DNA from: Azolla pinnata
Lineage: Eukaryota > Streptophyta > Polypodiopsida > Salviniales > Salviniaceae
NCBI GenBank assembly: GCA_037176905.1
Contig: JBBBWG010032086.1
Coordinates: forward strand, 54,905-118,904
Length of the DNA stretch: 64,000 nt
Reading direction: 5' to 3'
The notes beneath the pieces are model-generated. The model had not been told where the DNA came from, ran no database searches, and saw only the letters and a program-made list of their open reading frames with translations. A program made the translations under genes and the position numbers. Shown here piece by piece: positions 26,001 through 38,495 of the stretch (its first letter is position 1; the number at the start of each line of letters is the position of its first letter).

Positions 26001-29000
26001 GATTGTAATACATCAGTCAATGCATTTTCCTTTCGTAGAAAATATGTTAAACACTTGTAGCTGAGAGAGCGATGAATGACGCTTCCTAATATACTACAGA
26101 GACAATAAAAATTGTGTTTGTGATTGATCATCATGTTATCCTTCATTCCAATTGTTGTTTGTCCCTCATCTTGACAGATCAAAATACTTCACTTTCTCTG
26201 GTAAAGGAGTATTTTGGCTGGATGTTTTTTCTGTATTATAATATAATTGAGGCATTCTAGGAGAATATTCTTGTGGGCCTCTTGATCTATGCTAGATAAG
26301 CATATTATTAAGAAAGCAAGTAGGGTGGCATTCAACAAATGTCCTTAATGTTTCATATCGTTTTACAAACTTAATAATATTTATTCATCTCCGGGGTAAA
26401 GAACTAGTTCACTTTCTGATTTTTGAAAAGGCTAGCCAGCCTGTTAGTTGTGAATCGTGATTAACAAATGAATTCTTGACCGATTGAAGTATGTTTAATG
26501 ATAACGTTTATTGAAACTTCAGGTTCCTAATATTTGGAAAAATGAAGATCTAGACCTTATAGCAAATGCAATGCGGCCATTCCTTCAACAAAAAGGCATT
26601 CCAGCAACAAAAATTGCCCTTCAAACTGCATTTCTAAGACGTGTTCGTCAAAATCTTCATGTAGTCATTTGTATGAGCCCAATTGGTGATGCAATACGCA
26701 CGAGGCTACGGATGTTCCCTTCGCTTGTAAATTGTTGCACCATTGATTGGTTTCATGAATGGCCTGAAGAGGCACTTCGATCAGTTGCTAGGAATTTTAT
26801 TGCATCAACGCAACTCCTGGAAAATGACCAGGTAAATCTTCTTATCTTATCGCATTCTCAGAATTCTGCATCTGAACAAATGCACACATGTTATTATGTC
26901 TCTTATTATGGATGCGAAAATTGACCAAATGTAACGGTGCTACAAAAACACACTGATATTATTGCAGATAAACACAGTGGTAGAAGTTTGTGTTTTCATC
27001 CATCAGTCAGTTGAGCGTGCATCCAAGGAATTCTATGATGAACAACGAAGGCATGTGTATGTGACACCCACAAGCTACCTAGAGCTTCTTGGAACCTACA
27101 TCAAACTTCTAGATGAGAAACGAGAGGAAATTGGAAAACTCAGGGGAAGGCTTGAGGTTGGGTTGGACAAACTCAAAACTACTGCAGCAGATGTTGAGGT
27201 GATGCAAAAGGAACTTGTTCTTCTACAACCTGTACTAGAAACAACTGTAAAAGAAGCCAATCAAATGATGTTGAAAATTGGCGAAGACAAGAAGAAGGCT
27301 GACATCACGAAGCAAGAGGTTCTGGTTTCTTGGCTTTATTGTCTTCATAATGAGCATGCAAAAAGAACATAGTATACAAAATCATATGACACCATTAAGG
27401 ATCTCAGTCTGCTTGCTATATGACTGCAATTAGTGAAGTGTGTTTGTTGAAAACATGTATTAGTGTAAAGAAACATATAACACGCCATTAAGGTACACAG
27501 TGGATGGATGCAAAACTTGATTTTAGTAAAATCTCATCATTTTAATTATGGAGTAGCCAATTTATCTGTAAACGAAATTGCCACTTTAGTAGTGCAGATT
27601 GATTATGCAATGGATAGGGGATTACATGCTCTTCTGGGAGTCATTTATTTGGAATTTAGCAAAGCTACACTTCTAAGAAAAAAGTTTATTCACCTGTAAA
27701 TAGATTGTCTTTTCAGGTTGCTAAACAAGAGGCAGAAGCTAACGTTCAAGCAGCTGAGGCAAAAGCTATTGCAGACAGTGCTCAAAAAGATGTTGACCAG
27801 GCAATGCCAGCTCTTGAAAATGCTCTTTCATCATTGAAAAATCTAACAAAAGCTGACATAGTGGAAGTCAAATCTTTGAAAAACCCTCCTGAAGGAGTTA
27901 AAATGGTCATGGAAGCTACGTGCATAATGTTCAACATACCACCAAAAATGGTACCTGACCCAAACAGAGTAAGAATTCCGACTTTCAAAACCCCGTCAGC
28001 TATTTTACTCAAGTAACGGAAGATAATAAGTAGTTTCTCAGGAAAATCAAATTGACACTTGTCTTGGGAGATTGTGAACAGCTAGGTAAGAAGCTAGCTG
28101 ATTATTGGGAACCAAGTACAAAGCTATTAAATGATTCACAAAAATTTCTGGACTCGCTTCTGCAATTTGAAAAAGATAACATAACAGCATCAACCATTGA
28201 AAAAATCGAGCCATACATTGCAATGGAGTCATTTACTCCTGAACAGGTTTTGTTTTACACTTTCATATCAATTTTACATTCAGTTTCATCTTTCTACTAT
28301 GAACTCTAATAAAAGGTATACATCTGTGCAGGTTGCAAGGGTATCTAAGGCATGCATGTCAATTTGCATGTGGGTCCGAGCCATGCATGCATACTATCAA
28401 GTTTGTTTGGTTGTGGCTCCTAAAAGAGCGCAGCTTGCGATAGCACAAGCTCAGTTGAATTCAACCATGCAACTGCTTAATGATGCACAGGCTAAACTGA
28501 AAGAGGTTTGTAATTAAATCCAGAACATTACGCAGAAATTGAGCTAGACTTTGCATACTAGCTCATTTATAAAGCTCATTAAAATGATCATTTTCAATTA
28601 TGAGACCGAGAATTTCATTGTTTATGCATATATGACATTATTTCATGAACTGGTGCACTCATGGTCCCTACCCTATTTTCATTTTGTTGTACCCCCTGCA
28701 TTTTTTGTGCCCGTGTCCGCTATACCACTATATTTTTTACAGCACCCACGTCACAGCCACGTAGTAGGTGACCTTTCCATCTTAGAAAAGCCCATGTTGT
28801 GGAATCTGTTTAAAATAGAACTCTTGGGCTATTTGAGTTCAGAACATCAAGTGCACAAAACAATATCTTTTTTAGAAAGACATTTTTAATTGTGCATTTT
28901 TATCTTGTTCTCAAAGAGGTAGTCTCTTTGTTGTTCTGAGAGATAAGAAAACATTTTAAGGTGTCATATGTCATTTTTAGCTCTCGATGCAATTAAACAT

Positions 29001-32000
29001 ATATTTCCTTTCTTTTTACTTGAGAAAATAAATAAACAACTTTTAGGCTTCAATCTCATGAGTTTTCTGGAACAGGTGGAGAACAATATACGAGTGCTTG
29101 AATCTGACTTGGATGCTGCTGTTAGAAAGAAAGATGAACTTGAGAAAAAGGCTTCTGAGTGTCAAAACCGATTAGAACGTGCAGGAAAGCTAATTGGTGG
29201 TCTTGGTGGTGAACGTGCTAGATGGGGGGATACTATTGCCATGTTAACCATAAATATGGAACATGTTGTGGGAGATGTAGCTATAGCTGCAGGAGCAATA
29301 GCATATGCTGGACCATTTACTCCTCCTTACAGAAAAAAGTTAAACACAGAATGGGTGGAAAAGCTTATAGAATTTAAGGTTCTACTCATAAACAACAATT
29401 GTCTTTTCTCAACTTCTATTATAATCAGTTTGTTTACCATTATAAGGTTATGTCTATCGTTGCTCTAGGTGCCACACTCCACTGATGTTGACCTGCAAGG
29501 AGTGCTAAAGGATCCTGTCGAAATGCGTGCTTGGAACATTGCTGGCCTCCCCAGTGATTCTCTTAGCGAGGATAATGGTATAATAGTTTATAAAGCCAGG
29601 AGATGGCCTCTTATGATTGATCCCCAGGTATTGAAATCAAACTTCTTCCATCAATGAATTGCATGCTCATCCTGAAGGAGAAACTTTCTCAGACTCTCAT
29701 CATTAAGATATGCTGCTTTTTTTCTATCCGTATGATTCTGATATGCCCGTATTGGCTCTCATGCATGCTACTGTATTGACTCATAGCAATGCTGATTATA
29801 TATTTATACCCCCAATAGAAATTTTATTTTCACTTCTCTATGATAATAAGGTCAAGACTTCTGTCTCAATACAAAAGGGGATATCATTTTACTATATATG
29901 AGGGACCTGCTGTAGAAAACTTTAGGGGAGACGTCATACAACATTGTACCCTCATCCACAGTTGTTGCAAATTACATGTTTATGATAAAATACGTTTTAG
30001 AGTACTTTAAACATTCTATGCATTTAAGTAATCCAAGCACCTTCAAATATAAATCAAATGCCCTAAAGATTCTTCTGGCAATAAAAGGAATACTGTATGC
30101 ATATTGTATGTTCAAGTATTTTACAACTATCATCTCAAGTTTAAAAAAGAAATGTTCAGAGGAAAGAGTATAAAATCTACTAAGGCCTATACTATTTCAT
30201 TATACCTTTATCAATGTGGGGACCTGCTTTACACAGCCCTAGAAAGTCCTTCAAACAGCATCCTGATTCTCTCAATGTAAATATTGTTTGCTCATTGCTC
30301 ACATACATGGCCATAGTGGAAAAGGCCTAATCATCTGGAAATTAAAATTCTGACTGATTAACAGGGCCAAAGGCCAATATTGTAAATATTTTTTAATGAT
30401 AGAATATTATTTTGTAGGGTCAAGCAAACAAATGGATCAAGAATATGTATAAAGAAACAGGAATTGATGTCATCAAGCTTTCTGAAAAGGACTATCTTCG
30501 TACTCTAGAAAATGCAGTTAGATTTGGTAGAGTTGTGATGCTGGAGAACATTATGGAAACTCTTGATCCAGCCTTGGAACCCCTTTTACTGCAGCAAACA
30601 TTCAAGCAAGGGGGACAAGTAGTCATAAAAATAGGGGATAATATAATCCCATACCACCGTGATTTTCGACTCTTCATTACCACTAAACTTGCTAATCCTC
30701 ATTATGCTCCAGAGGTAACTTGGTCGAAATAAAACTCCTTTTTATATATTTTTGAAATTTCAGTGGTTAAAATCCTCAACATGTATGTAAACAAAACTCA
30801 TTGAAATACAAAATAAAAAGAGAACAAAGGCCAGTATTATATTTCGTTATGATTATGATATCATTTCTCCACATGTATGTCCCAAGAGTGTTTATTTAGC
30901 ATGTCATTGTCCACCTATTATGATAGTGGAGGCTTTCAAATAAGAATAGACAAGCCATAGATTTTATTACAGATAATCATGTCTAAGTGGCCGTTTTCTT
31001 TTATCCCATGTATTGGGTTCAATGCTATTTAATACTCAGAACTTCATGATTATCAATTACGGGCAGATATCCTTTCGTTTGGAACTTTTCACCCATCTCT
31101 CTTCTTATGTAATCTAATCGGGGTAGGGGCATTAATATCTGCATGAAAATATTTTTTTGTGTTAATGATAGAACATTTTGATTCTTCTTTTGTTTCGCAG
31201 GTTAGTGTCAAGGTTACTCTACTCAACTTTTTTGTTACCCAAGAAGGACTTGAAGAGCAACTTCTAGGACAGGTCGTGACAAAGGAAAGACCAGATCTTG
31301 CTGAAATGAAGAACCATTTAACTATTTCCAATGCAAATATGAAACGGGAACTTAAAGAGATTGAGTCACAAATTCTTCATCTTTTATCAAAAGCACAAGT
31401 GAGTGTTTGCTACCGTTATTTCTGTTTCTATATACTCTTATACATAGAGAGATGTCATGTGTATTTGTAAGCTTTATAAAGTAGTTTGCAGGAAAGAATA
31501 TTAAAGATCAATATTTTCTGTTCTTCAAATCTAGAATGTTCAATAAGTATATATGCTAAAAACATGATTATGAAATCTCATGTTGATGCATATTTATTTT
31601 CAGGGAAATATACTAGATGATGAAGTCCTAATAGAGACACTTGCTCAATCAAAGGTTACATCAGATGTAATCAAAATAAAGGTTGCTGAAGCAGAGAAAA
31701 CAGAAATAGCTATAGATGAGACAAGAGAGGCATGTATTGTTTTCTCAATCTACTTTGGAAATCGGAAAATTAGTGTGAATGCAGCTGATGAAATCCATCT
31801 CTCCCTTCTGTACAGGTTTATCGTAAAGTGGCAACTAGAGCATCACAATTGTTCTTTTGTATATCAGATTTAGCTGCTGTCGATCCTATGTATCAATACA
31901 GTCTTACATGGTTCATATCATTGTTCAATCGAGCTATGGATGGCGCTACACAAGCATCGATAATAGAGAAGAGGGTACAGAATTTGAACGAATATTTCAC

Positions 32001-35000
32001 ATATTCGCTGTATGTGAATGTGTGCAGGTCCCTCTTCGAGAAGCATAAGTTGATGTTCTCTCTAATGCTGTGTATCAAGATTCTGCAGGTTTGCTCATCT
32101 CTCACCATGCATGCATAAATAATAAGATTCTTTTGTAATTATTTTTGTTCGATGGTCTTATGGATCATTTGTCCTACTAAAATATATTGAATCCTTTCCG
32201 TATTGTATAGCTACATACTGAAAATTCAATTGTAAGGAAGATATATGTACTTTTTGATAGATCTTAGGATGCAGCTAAATTTTAGGTATATAATCTATCA
32301 TTTGTTCTTCATGTCCTGAGCTGCCTACAGTATTTTGCACACAGAAGCATGCAACTCCTTTTCAATAGAAGCGACTTGTTGATGTGCTCTTGGTTTGCAA
32401 TAGAGCAGAACAGAATGTGACTGCACCATTGTTTCTTCATTTATACCATTATCTCTAATAATATTTCAATCATAACTTTTGTGTAAGTTTCACTTTATAC
32501 ACCATTAATCTCGCAAACTTGTAAATGACAACATACATGGTGGACAGAAGAGATGGAACACTCAGACTTGCATGATACGAATTCTATTCATGGTTCAAAA
32601 CTACTGAATTACCTTACATCTTCCAAGTTAATAAACCATCTTTAAACACCTCAATAGTCCAGCTGTTGAAATGAAATGACCATTTCATTGTGCAGACATA
32701 AACTGATACGCATTCATGTAAATGTTTTGAACATTGAAATCCTTAGGAAAAGGGGTGTGTAGATCCTGTTGAATGGCGGTTCTTACTAGCTGGGGCGACA
32801 TCATCTACAATGACAAGCCCTAACCCAGCTCCAGAATGGCTGACTGACAAGGTATTTAGGATATGTTGGATCTGTCTCAAATATGTTTATGTTTGTTAAG
32901 CATCTTACAAGAAATTTGATGTGATTATGCAGTCATGGGTTGAGATCTTACAGCTTAGCCAGTCAAAAAATCTCAAAGGTTTTGATCAGCATTTTATTGC
33001 AAACATATCACATTATAAAAGGATTTTTGACAGCTCAGAAGCGCATCAAGAACCACTTCCAGAAGATTGGGACAAAAAATTAAGTAAATTGCAAAAATTG
33101 CTCATTCTTCGTTGTATCCGCGTTGATAAAGCACTTTTGGGAATACAGGTATCTAAATACCATGAATTCTCTGGCTAACTTTTTATTCTCTGTATGTATG
33201 TTGACTTCTCTGTATGTGGTTTAGATTGCTATACATATTTTGCTTAACAATTCTGATACTGATAGTTAACTGTTTCTGCAGGATTTTGTATCAGAGAACC
33301 TAGGGCAGCGGTTCATCGAGCCACCTGCATTTGATCTTGCAATGTGTTATAAAGATGGGTCCCCTTCATCACCTCTCATTTTTGTGCTATCTTCTGGAGC
33401 CGATCCAATGGCAGATCTCTTGAAGCTTGCAGAAGACCTCCGTTTCACTAAAAAATTTGAAAAGGTATATCAAGTCTAATGAGATGTATTTATTTAAATG
33501 CGTAAATATTGCTGTGAAAGTCTATACAGGAAAACAAGAACGTGCAGATCTCAATTGTCAATGGTGATAATCCTCATCATACTGATCAGACATTCATTTT
33601 TCTTGGTTTCAGAAAAGTAATTAAAATAATGCAATGAATTCAGCTGTTGCCGTCACAGCATTCGAGGGGGTGAGGTTTGTAAAGCCATAAGAATGTTGCA
33701 ACAGTTTAGCTGTTGATAGGTGATTGCAGCATGCAAGGGAAACTGGATGTTTGTGTGGGAGCCGAGGGCCATGATTTAGAGTCCAAATCAACATCTTACC
33801 TAGGTCAAGGTTTAGAAATCGTCACAGTTACATACCTGATAGACTTCCTCAAAGTGGCTACAGAACTCTTTTTTCTGTATATGCTTTCCATTATACGATT
33901 TCTAACTGTGTTCAATAAACCATGGATGACTTCGTAGAAATCCATGTCTTTCTCAGAATCTTTATATATCCTTCATGTTTTTGTGTTCTACTCTTAGGTT
34001 TCTCTTGGACAAGGTCAAGGTCCCAAAGCTGAAAAGCTTCTCGAACTGGGCATGGATCGTGGCATGTGGGTATGCCTACAGAATTGTCACTTGTCACAAT
34101 CATGGATGCCTGCACTTGAACGTATAGTTGAAAACATCGACCCAGAGAAGGTAATACTAGAGCATTCAGTGTATACTTTCAACCTGAAATTGAGAAGTTG
34201 TTTGTTCCTCCTCTGATCTTGCTTTGTTTTATATTTTATCTATTCAGGTGCATAAAGACTTTCGCCTTTGGTTAACTAGCATGCCAAGCCCTGATTTTCC
34301 TGTTTCAATTCTTCAAAATGGTGTAAAAATGACTTTGGAGCCGCCGAAAGGTTTGAAATCAAACCTTGCCAGATCATACTTGAGATATACTGACAAGATT
34401 CTGAACGATTGTGCTAAACCCGATGCCTGGAAGAAGTTCTTGTTTGCCACATGCTTATTCCATGCTGTTATCCAAGAAAGAAGGAAGTTTGGCGCGTTAG
34501 GCTGGAATATAAGATATGAATTCACTGACGGAGATCTTGCTGTTTGTCAAACTCAAATTCGGATGTTCCTAAATGAGTACAATGAAATTCCGTATAAGGT
34601 TAGTTTCTTACTCTGTCAATCTAGGTTCAGTATAGCAAAATGATTTCTAGTTTGTCATTGATTCGACTTCTTTTTGTTTAGGTTATTCGGTTTCTTTGTG
34701 GAGAAATCAACTATGGTGGGCGTGTCACTGATGATAAAGATAGGAGACTAATGAACAATCTTCTTCTCAAGTTTATCATTCCAGAGGTATTATGCTCTCT
34801 CATGTCAATACTAACAGAGAAATGGTTTTATGGAATTATCCTCGCAAGTAACAAAGCAATATCATCATTAAGTTAATTTTTTTTGCACTGATTCAGATCA
34901 TCGTCGAAACAAAACACAGCTTCAGTGAGTCTGGAGTATATATTATCCCTGATGCGACAAATGTTAATGCTTTTGCTGCATACATTAAAGAGCTTCCACT

Positions 35001-36845
35001 GGCTCCAAAGCCAGAGATATTTGGCCTCCATGAGAACGCTGATATCACATGCGATCAAAATGAATCATATGATGTATTTAACACACTGCTATCATTACAG
35101 CCGAGAGAAAGAGCTACAGGAACAGGTGGCCTGACACGAGAGGAGACGATTGAGAAGTCTTGCCAGGATATTCTTGCTAAGCTGCCCCCTTTGTATGATG
35201 TTGAAGCTGTTCTACTCAAATACCCGACAATGTATACAGAGAGTATGAACACAGTTCTCACACAGGAATGCATCAGATACAATGGTTTGCTCAACATTAT
35301 GAAGGTTTCCCTGAAGGAAGTCCTAAAAGCACTCAAGGGATTAGTCATGATGTCTCCTGACCTGGAAATGGTTAGCAACAGCATCTTCAATAATCAGGTA
35401 ATAACCTCAGTCTGGAGTCTCAGTACCCATTTCCAGCTGTAAGTAGAGCCATCTAGAAATGTCTTCACAAATGTCATGTGACATACATCAGATGTATAGC
35501 TATTTCCTACATGTAAATATTATCCTATCTCAAAATTTCCAGGTTCCAGATCTCTGGGCTAGCAAAGCCTATCCATCTTTGAAACCACTGGCTGCTTGGG
35601 TGGTAGACCTTCTCCAAAGAACAGAGTTCATACAAGAATGGATAAATAAAGGAGCCCCTGCTGTGTACTGGATATCTGGGTTCTTTTTCCCTCAGGTAGG
35701 CATCGATCCTGACCTATATAAAATGAAGAAGAACTGAAATATCCATCCTGGCCTATATCAAATGAAGAGAAACTGAAATATCGATCCTGGCCTATACAAA
35801 ATGAAGAAAAGCTGAAATACCGATCCTGAGCTATATAAAATGAAGAACTGAAATATCAATCCTGGCCTGAGTAAAATGAAGGAAAACTGATATACTGTTC
35901 CTGACCTATATAAAATGAAGAAAACCTGTAATATCATTACGTTCAGTCTTACCATTACTATTTTCAAATTCAATGAAGAAAAACAGAAATATCGATCCTC
36001 GCCTATGTAAAATGTCACTGTTTTTGGTAACATGGATACATTGTTTTCAGGCTTTCTTGACAGGGACCCTTCAAAATTTCGCAAGGAAGTATAGATATCC
36101 AATTGATACAGTTGGCTTTGATTTCATCCTTGAAGATGGTCAAACGGTGAAAACTCTCACAAAACCACCAGAAGATGGGTGTTACATCCGAGGTTTATTT
36201 CTGGAAGGATGTCGCTGGGACTATCAAGAGCACAAGCTGACAGAGTCTAGGCCAAAGGAGTTGTATAGTGAGCTCCCCATTGTGTGGTTAAAGCCCGTGC
36301 AATTCAGAAAAGCCCCTGAGAGTGGTATCTATGAGTGTCCCGTGTACAAAACATTACTACGTGCAGGTATCTCTCTCGCATGCATTTGGGTGGTATCTAT
36401 CATGCATGGAGCATTAACTATGGATGACATGAAACCACCCCTGTTTATAATCAAGTTGACTCATAGGTCCAAATGGCCTCTTATAGAGATCAATATATAC
36501 CTCTAATCTCTAAACCCTTCATCCCCCTCCGTAGAAAAAGTAGTATTTTGGTTAAACGAATGCACCAGACCTGCAGATTAGGTTTTTCTTCGGAGGCCTC
36601 ATATGAACTTAACGTCTTAGTGGCAATGCCCTATCATGCGTATAGAACTTGTAAATCGGCATCTTGGTGGCAATGACCTTTTCTGTTGGTGTTGGTTTTA
36701 ATGTACTGGTTTGCCATGTGCAGGAACTTTGTCCACAACTGGTCACTCGACAAACTTCGTTATGTATCTGGAACTGCCAACAGATAAGCCTCAATCACAT
36801 TGGATAAATCGTGGAGTTGGGCTCTTCACATCGCTCGCGTATTGA
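8077..36845 (+). CDS. DNAH1-like: Axonemal inner-arm dynein heavy chain, DNAH1 type (5' end unresolved)
   Basis: This is an ATP-driven microtubule motor of the sperm flagellum, about 3,930 residues readable against about 4,265 in human DNAH1. DNAH1-specific stretches include [26 protein letters not shown]-type linker text and the ending [10 protein letters not shown]. Exons: 8077-~8225, 8353-8446, 8554-8834, 9961-10152, 10483-10762, 11261-11512, 11595-11779, 13055-13149, 13352-13536, 13973-14218, 14369-14722, 14839-15102, 15387-15776, 16273-16500, 16594-16686, 16961-17122, 17986-18117, 18641-18898, 19120-19388, 19501-19687, 20223-20654, 20835-21026, 21138-21557, 21922-22968, 24296-24457, 24860-25096, 25266-25433, 26523-26831, 26968-27318, 27717-27968, 28082-28246, 28332-28505, 29076-29378, 29469-29627, 30418-30714, 31201-31398, 31604-31729, 31816-32088, 32747-32851, 32933-33148, 33282-33464, 33998-34150, 34248-34598, 34682-34786, 34897-35397, 35543-35695, 36051-36366, 36724-36845. 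Phases agree at every junction except exon 1/2. The 27968/28082 junction is a choice among acceptors. Confidence 0.93.
10763..11222. repeat. Tandem duplication (period ~232 bp) inside dynein intron 5
   Basis: Two copies start near 10763 and 10995. Markers are aaaatgatatgaaaaacttg at 10813 and 11045, then agctttata.acaaggtgttgga in both. The copies are about 90% alike by eye and fill nearly the whole intron between exons 10483-10762 and 11261-11512. Confidence 0.8.
15845..16165. repeat. Diverged two-copy repeat (period ~201 bp) in dynein intron 13
   Basis: The segments starting agtttaaataaa near 15848 and 16049 both run on to aagcacaatcaatccatg and a g-tctagag block. The copies are clearly diverged, so the duplication is older than that in intron 5. 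Confidence 0.5.
17405..17432. repeat. (CT)n microsatellite in dynein intron 16
   Basis: About twelve consecutive ct dinucleotides lie within the 863-nt intron between exons 16961-17122 and 17986-18117. I see nothing else of note in that intron. Confidence 0.85.
18641..21557 (+). other. Dynein AAA1 and AAA2 exons (18-23)
   Basis: AAA1 is the main hydrolysis site. Its Walker [11 protein letters not shown] is in exon 18 (about residue 1,265 of the readable part), split by an intron from [13 protein letters not shown], and its Walker [11 protein letters not shown] is in exon 19. FITMNPGYAGR crosses the exon 19/20 junction in phase. AAA2 has GPTGGGKT in exon 21, Walker B-like [10 protein letters not shown] in exon 22 and the [13 protein letters not shown] segment in exon 23. 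All residues expected for a working AAA1 are present. Confidence 0.9.
21922..26831 (+). other. Dynein AAA3 and AAA4 exons (24-28)
   Basis: Exon 24 is unusually long for this gene (1,047 nt) and holds almost all of AAA3: Walker A GETGTGKT, Walker [11 protein letters not shown], then MGPPGGGRN and the FNLRDMSK segment. AAA4 is in exons 25-28, with GVGGSGRQS, the Arg-containing P-loop variant usual in axonemal dyneins, then TFLFSDTQI and CMSPIGD. Intron 24 (22969-24295) has no recognisable exon. Intron 27 (25434-26522) uses a GC donor. Confidence 0.9.
25434..26522 (+). other. GC-AG intron 27 of the dynein gene
   Basis: The reading frame requires exon 27 to end after ..LNSGE at GAG|gcaagt, a classic GC donor with otherwise ideal consensus. 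The acceptor is acttcag|GTT before VPNIWKNED. The nearest GT (gcaa|gttacc) would shift the frame. Confidence 0.75.
26968..29378 (+). other. Dynein stalk coiled coil and microtubule-binding domain (exons 29-33)
   Basis: Exons 29-30 encode the outgoing helix (Glu/Lys/Ala-rich, ending near [12 protein letters not shown]). The microtubule-binding tip begins around [14 protein letters not shown] and includes [19 protein letters not shown] and [14 protein letters not shown]. Exons 32-33 encode the return helix down to [15 protein letters not shown]. At the tip junction, donor 27969 (gtaaga) fits acceptor 28081 in phase 0 and gives a spacing close to human DNAH1. A nearer acceptor at 28041 would need a 46-nt intron or break the frame. 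Confidence 0.8.
31730..31815 (+). other. GC-AG intron 37 of the dynein gene
   Basis: Exon 37 must end ..IDETRE at GAG|gcatgt so that phase 0 continues into [14 protein letters not shown] at 31816. Using the GT three bases further on gives a stop within a few codons. The intron is only 86 nt. Confidence 0.7.
35700..36015. repeat. ~42-bp minisatellite in dynein intron 46
   Basis: About seven imperfect copies of a unit built from aactgaaatatcgatcctgg, cctatataaaatgaagaa occupy nearly the whole intron between exons 46 and 47. The last copy is interrupted by about 40 nt of unrelated sequence. Confidence 0.8.
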
Positions 36846-37054
36846 CATACAGAGAAAATGTTGTACCATCCCAGTCTATGGAAGGCCAATTGGGCTGTGT
36901 ATATAACATTGTTTGTGCTCGATGTCACAAGTGCTCTTCACAATGCTCGCATATTGACATACGGAGGGAAAGTTGTACCATCCCCAGTCTACGGAAGGAC
37001 AAGCAGCTTGATTATCCTGTGTATGTAACAGTGTTTGTGCTTGATGCCACAAGT
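36821..37054. repeat. Tandem duplication covering the dynein stop codon
   Basis: Copy 1 starts at 36821 (gctcttcacatcgctcgcgt, within the last codons). Copy 2 starts at 36933 (gctcttcacaatgctcgcat). Both continue through attgacatac, gttgtaccatc, cagtct.ggaagg, tgtttgtgct and cacaagt. The period is 112 bp, with about 10 extra bases in copy 2. Confidence 0.85.
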
Positions 37055-38495
37055 CCCAACATCTGAGTTTGAGTGCAAGTTTCGGTGCTGATGGTTTTGG
37101 AGGTGGATAGTGTTTCGGCAGTGTAGTAGAGAGGAGATGCGATGTGTCATGTAGTTGGGAATCTTCAAGATGTTGTTGAAGGTGGAAGTATGGAGGTTCC
37201 TCAGGATGAACACCAATTTCTCCACATTGACATTTGCCGACTAAGCAAAAATGATTGTATTTTCTCAATCTAGGAATTTTGATAATGAAAAGGTTTATTA
37301 TTCACGAAAAGCGTTGAATATACTTCATTATGCAATGCATGTGTCAAGTTGCCTTAGTAAATCAACTTTGGAATTTGCTTTGTGTTTCTCTACTTCAGCC
37401 AAAACGGCAAAATAACCGGGAAATTTTGTGCTACTCCAGTGCAGGAATCAAGCAATGCACTTGAAATGGCTGTGTTAGCCATGTTGAAATCAAGGCTTTA
37501 AATCTTAATGCATGTAGTGGTATGATTCTGGACTTGTTTTCTACAAGCAAGGTGCACTAACTAATATGCTGAAAACAGAATGAAAACTTGAAAATATCCT
37601 GAAGCTACATGATCATATGACCCTGATGCTAGCAATCATCTTTATCCAGGATAGGTTTGGAGTGGGCTACCTCTGTGAGTTGAATTGTTATATGCTCAGC
37701 TCAATAGTAACCACTATAGTTGAGCCATCAGATCAACCAATTGCTTCTTTGATCAGAACTGGTTGGAAACCCACACCAACCCTTGACACGCTTGAATGCA
37801 CGCTTAGCATCTAATGTGGCCTCAAAGACATCATCTCATTATCTGTAATTGTAGTTCATTAATTTAGAGAATACCATCCCTGATATACATCCAACGCTTG
37901 GAAGATGAGCTCAAGAGTGATCATAGCAGTTGATATAATACTACTGTTCCTATTAATCCAGCTCTTCAAAGACTCAAACCTGGATTTAGTGAAGCCTGTC
38001 AAGAAGACATTTCCTAGAAGTACTGCAGTGACAAGAACATGGGGTTCTCTCATCATTTTGCATGAAGAACATGTTCGCTCGATTTACTCATGCATCTCTT
38101 CATACCAACCTTTGCACTAAATACATGAGATATCAGTAGATGGGCACATATGGTAATGCACAACCGCCGCTGCAACAGGGATTTAACATGCATTAACTAT
38201 ATCTATCGTCGAATAGTCACATCCTGTTTTAAGAGGTATTAGACATGGCAATACATCTCATTAGCCAATTATGTGTTCTTTATCCTGTTGGAGCCAATAA
38301 CAAGACCGCAACTGGAGTACCATCAAAATTTCAGCAGATAACTTGCACATGGTGAAGAGGCACATAGACAGGTGGTAGCTTCCTTCCCTTTCTCTCTGAA
38401 ATCCACCGAAGGATTGTGTGTGGGTCATCTTCGTGTTTCTGAAATTTCGCAGATTTTGTGGGACAAGAAAACAGTTCTTGGACTTGGAGTAGTAG
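37055..38495. other. 3' flanks of two convergent genes; nothing else recognised
   Basis: The dynein (+) and the helix-hairpin-helix gene (-) end facing each other across about 1.65 kb. I see no family-matching frame, clear polyadenylation site or repeat here. The short open frames (for example 37617-37814) show no recognisable domain. Confidence 0.5.

Larger units (their letters stand above)
29469..36845 (+). other. Dynein AAA5, AAA6 and C-terminal domain (exons 34-48)
   Basis: AAA5 begins with [15 protein letters not shown] and [18 protein letters not shown]6 contains [14 protein letters not shown] and [12 protein letters not shown]. The C-terminal region has [54 protein letters not shown] and [21 protein letters not shown]. 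It ends in phase with [15 protein letters not shown] and TGA at 36843-36845. The stop lies inside a local tandem duplication. Confidence 0.9.

Noticed and set aside
27995-28041. A 46-nt intron at the dynein stalk tip (donor cccc|gtcagc)
   Set aside because: It is shorter than any other intron here and has a weak donor. Donor 27969 with acceptor 28081 keeps phase 0 and gives a better spacing.
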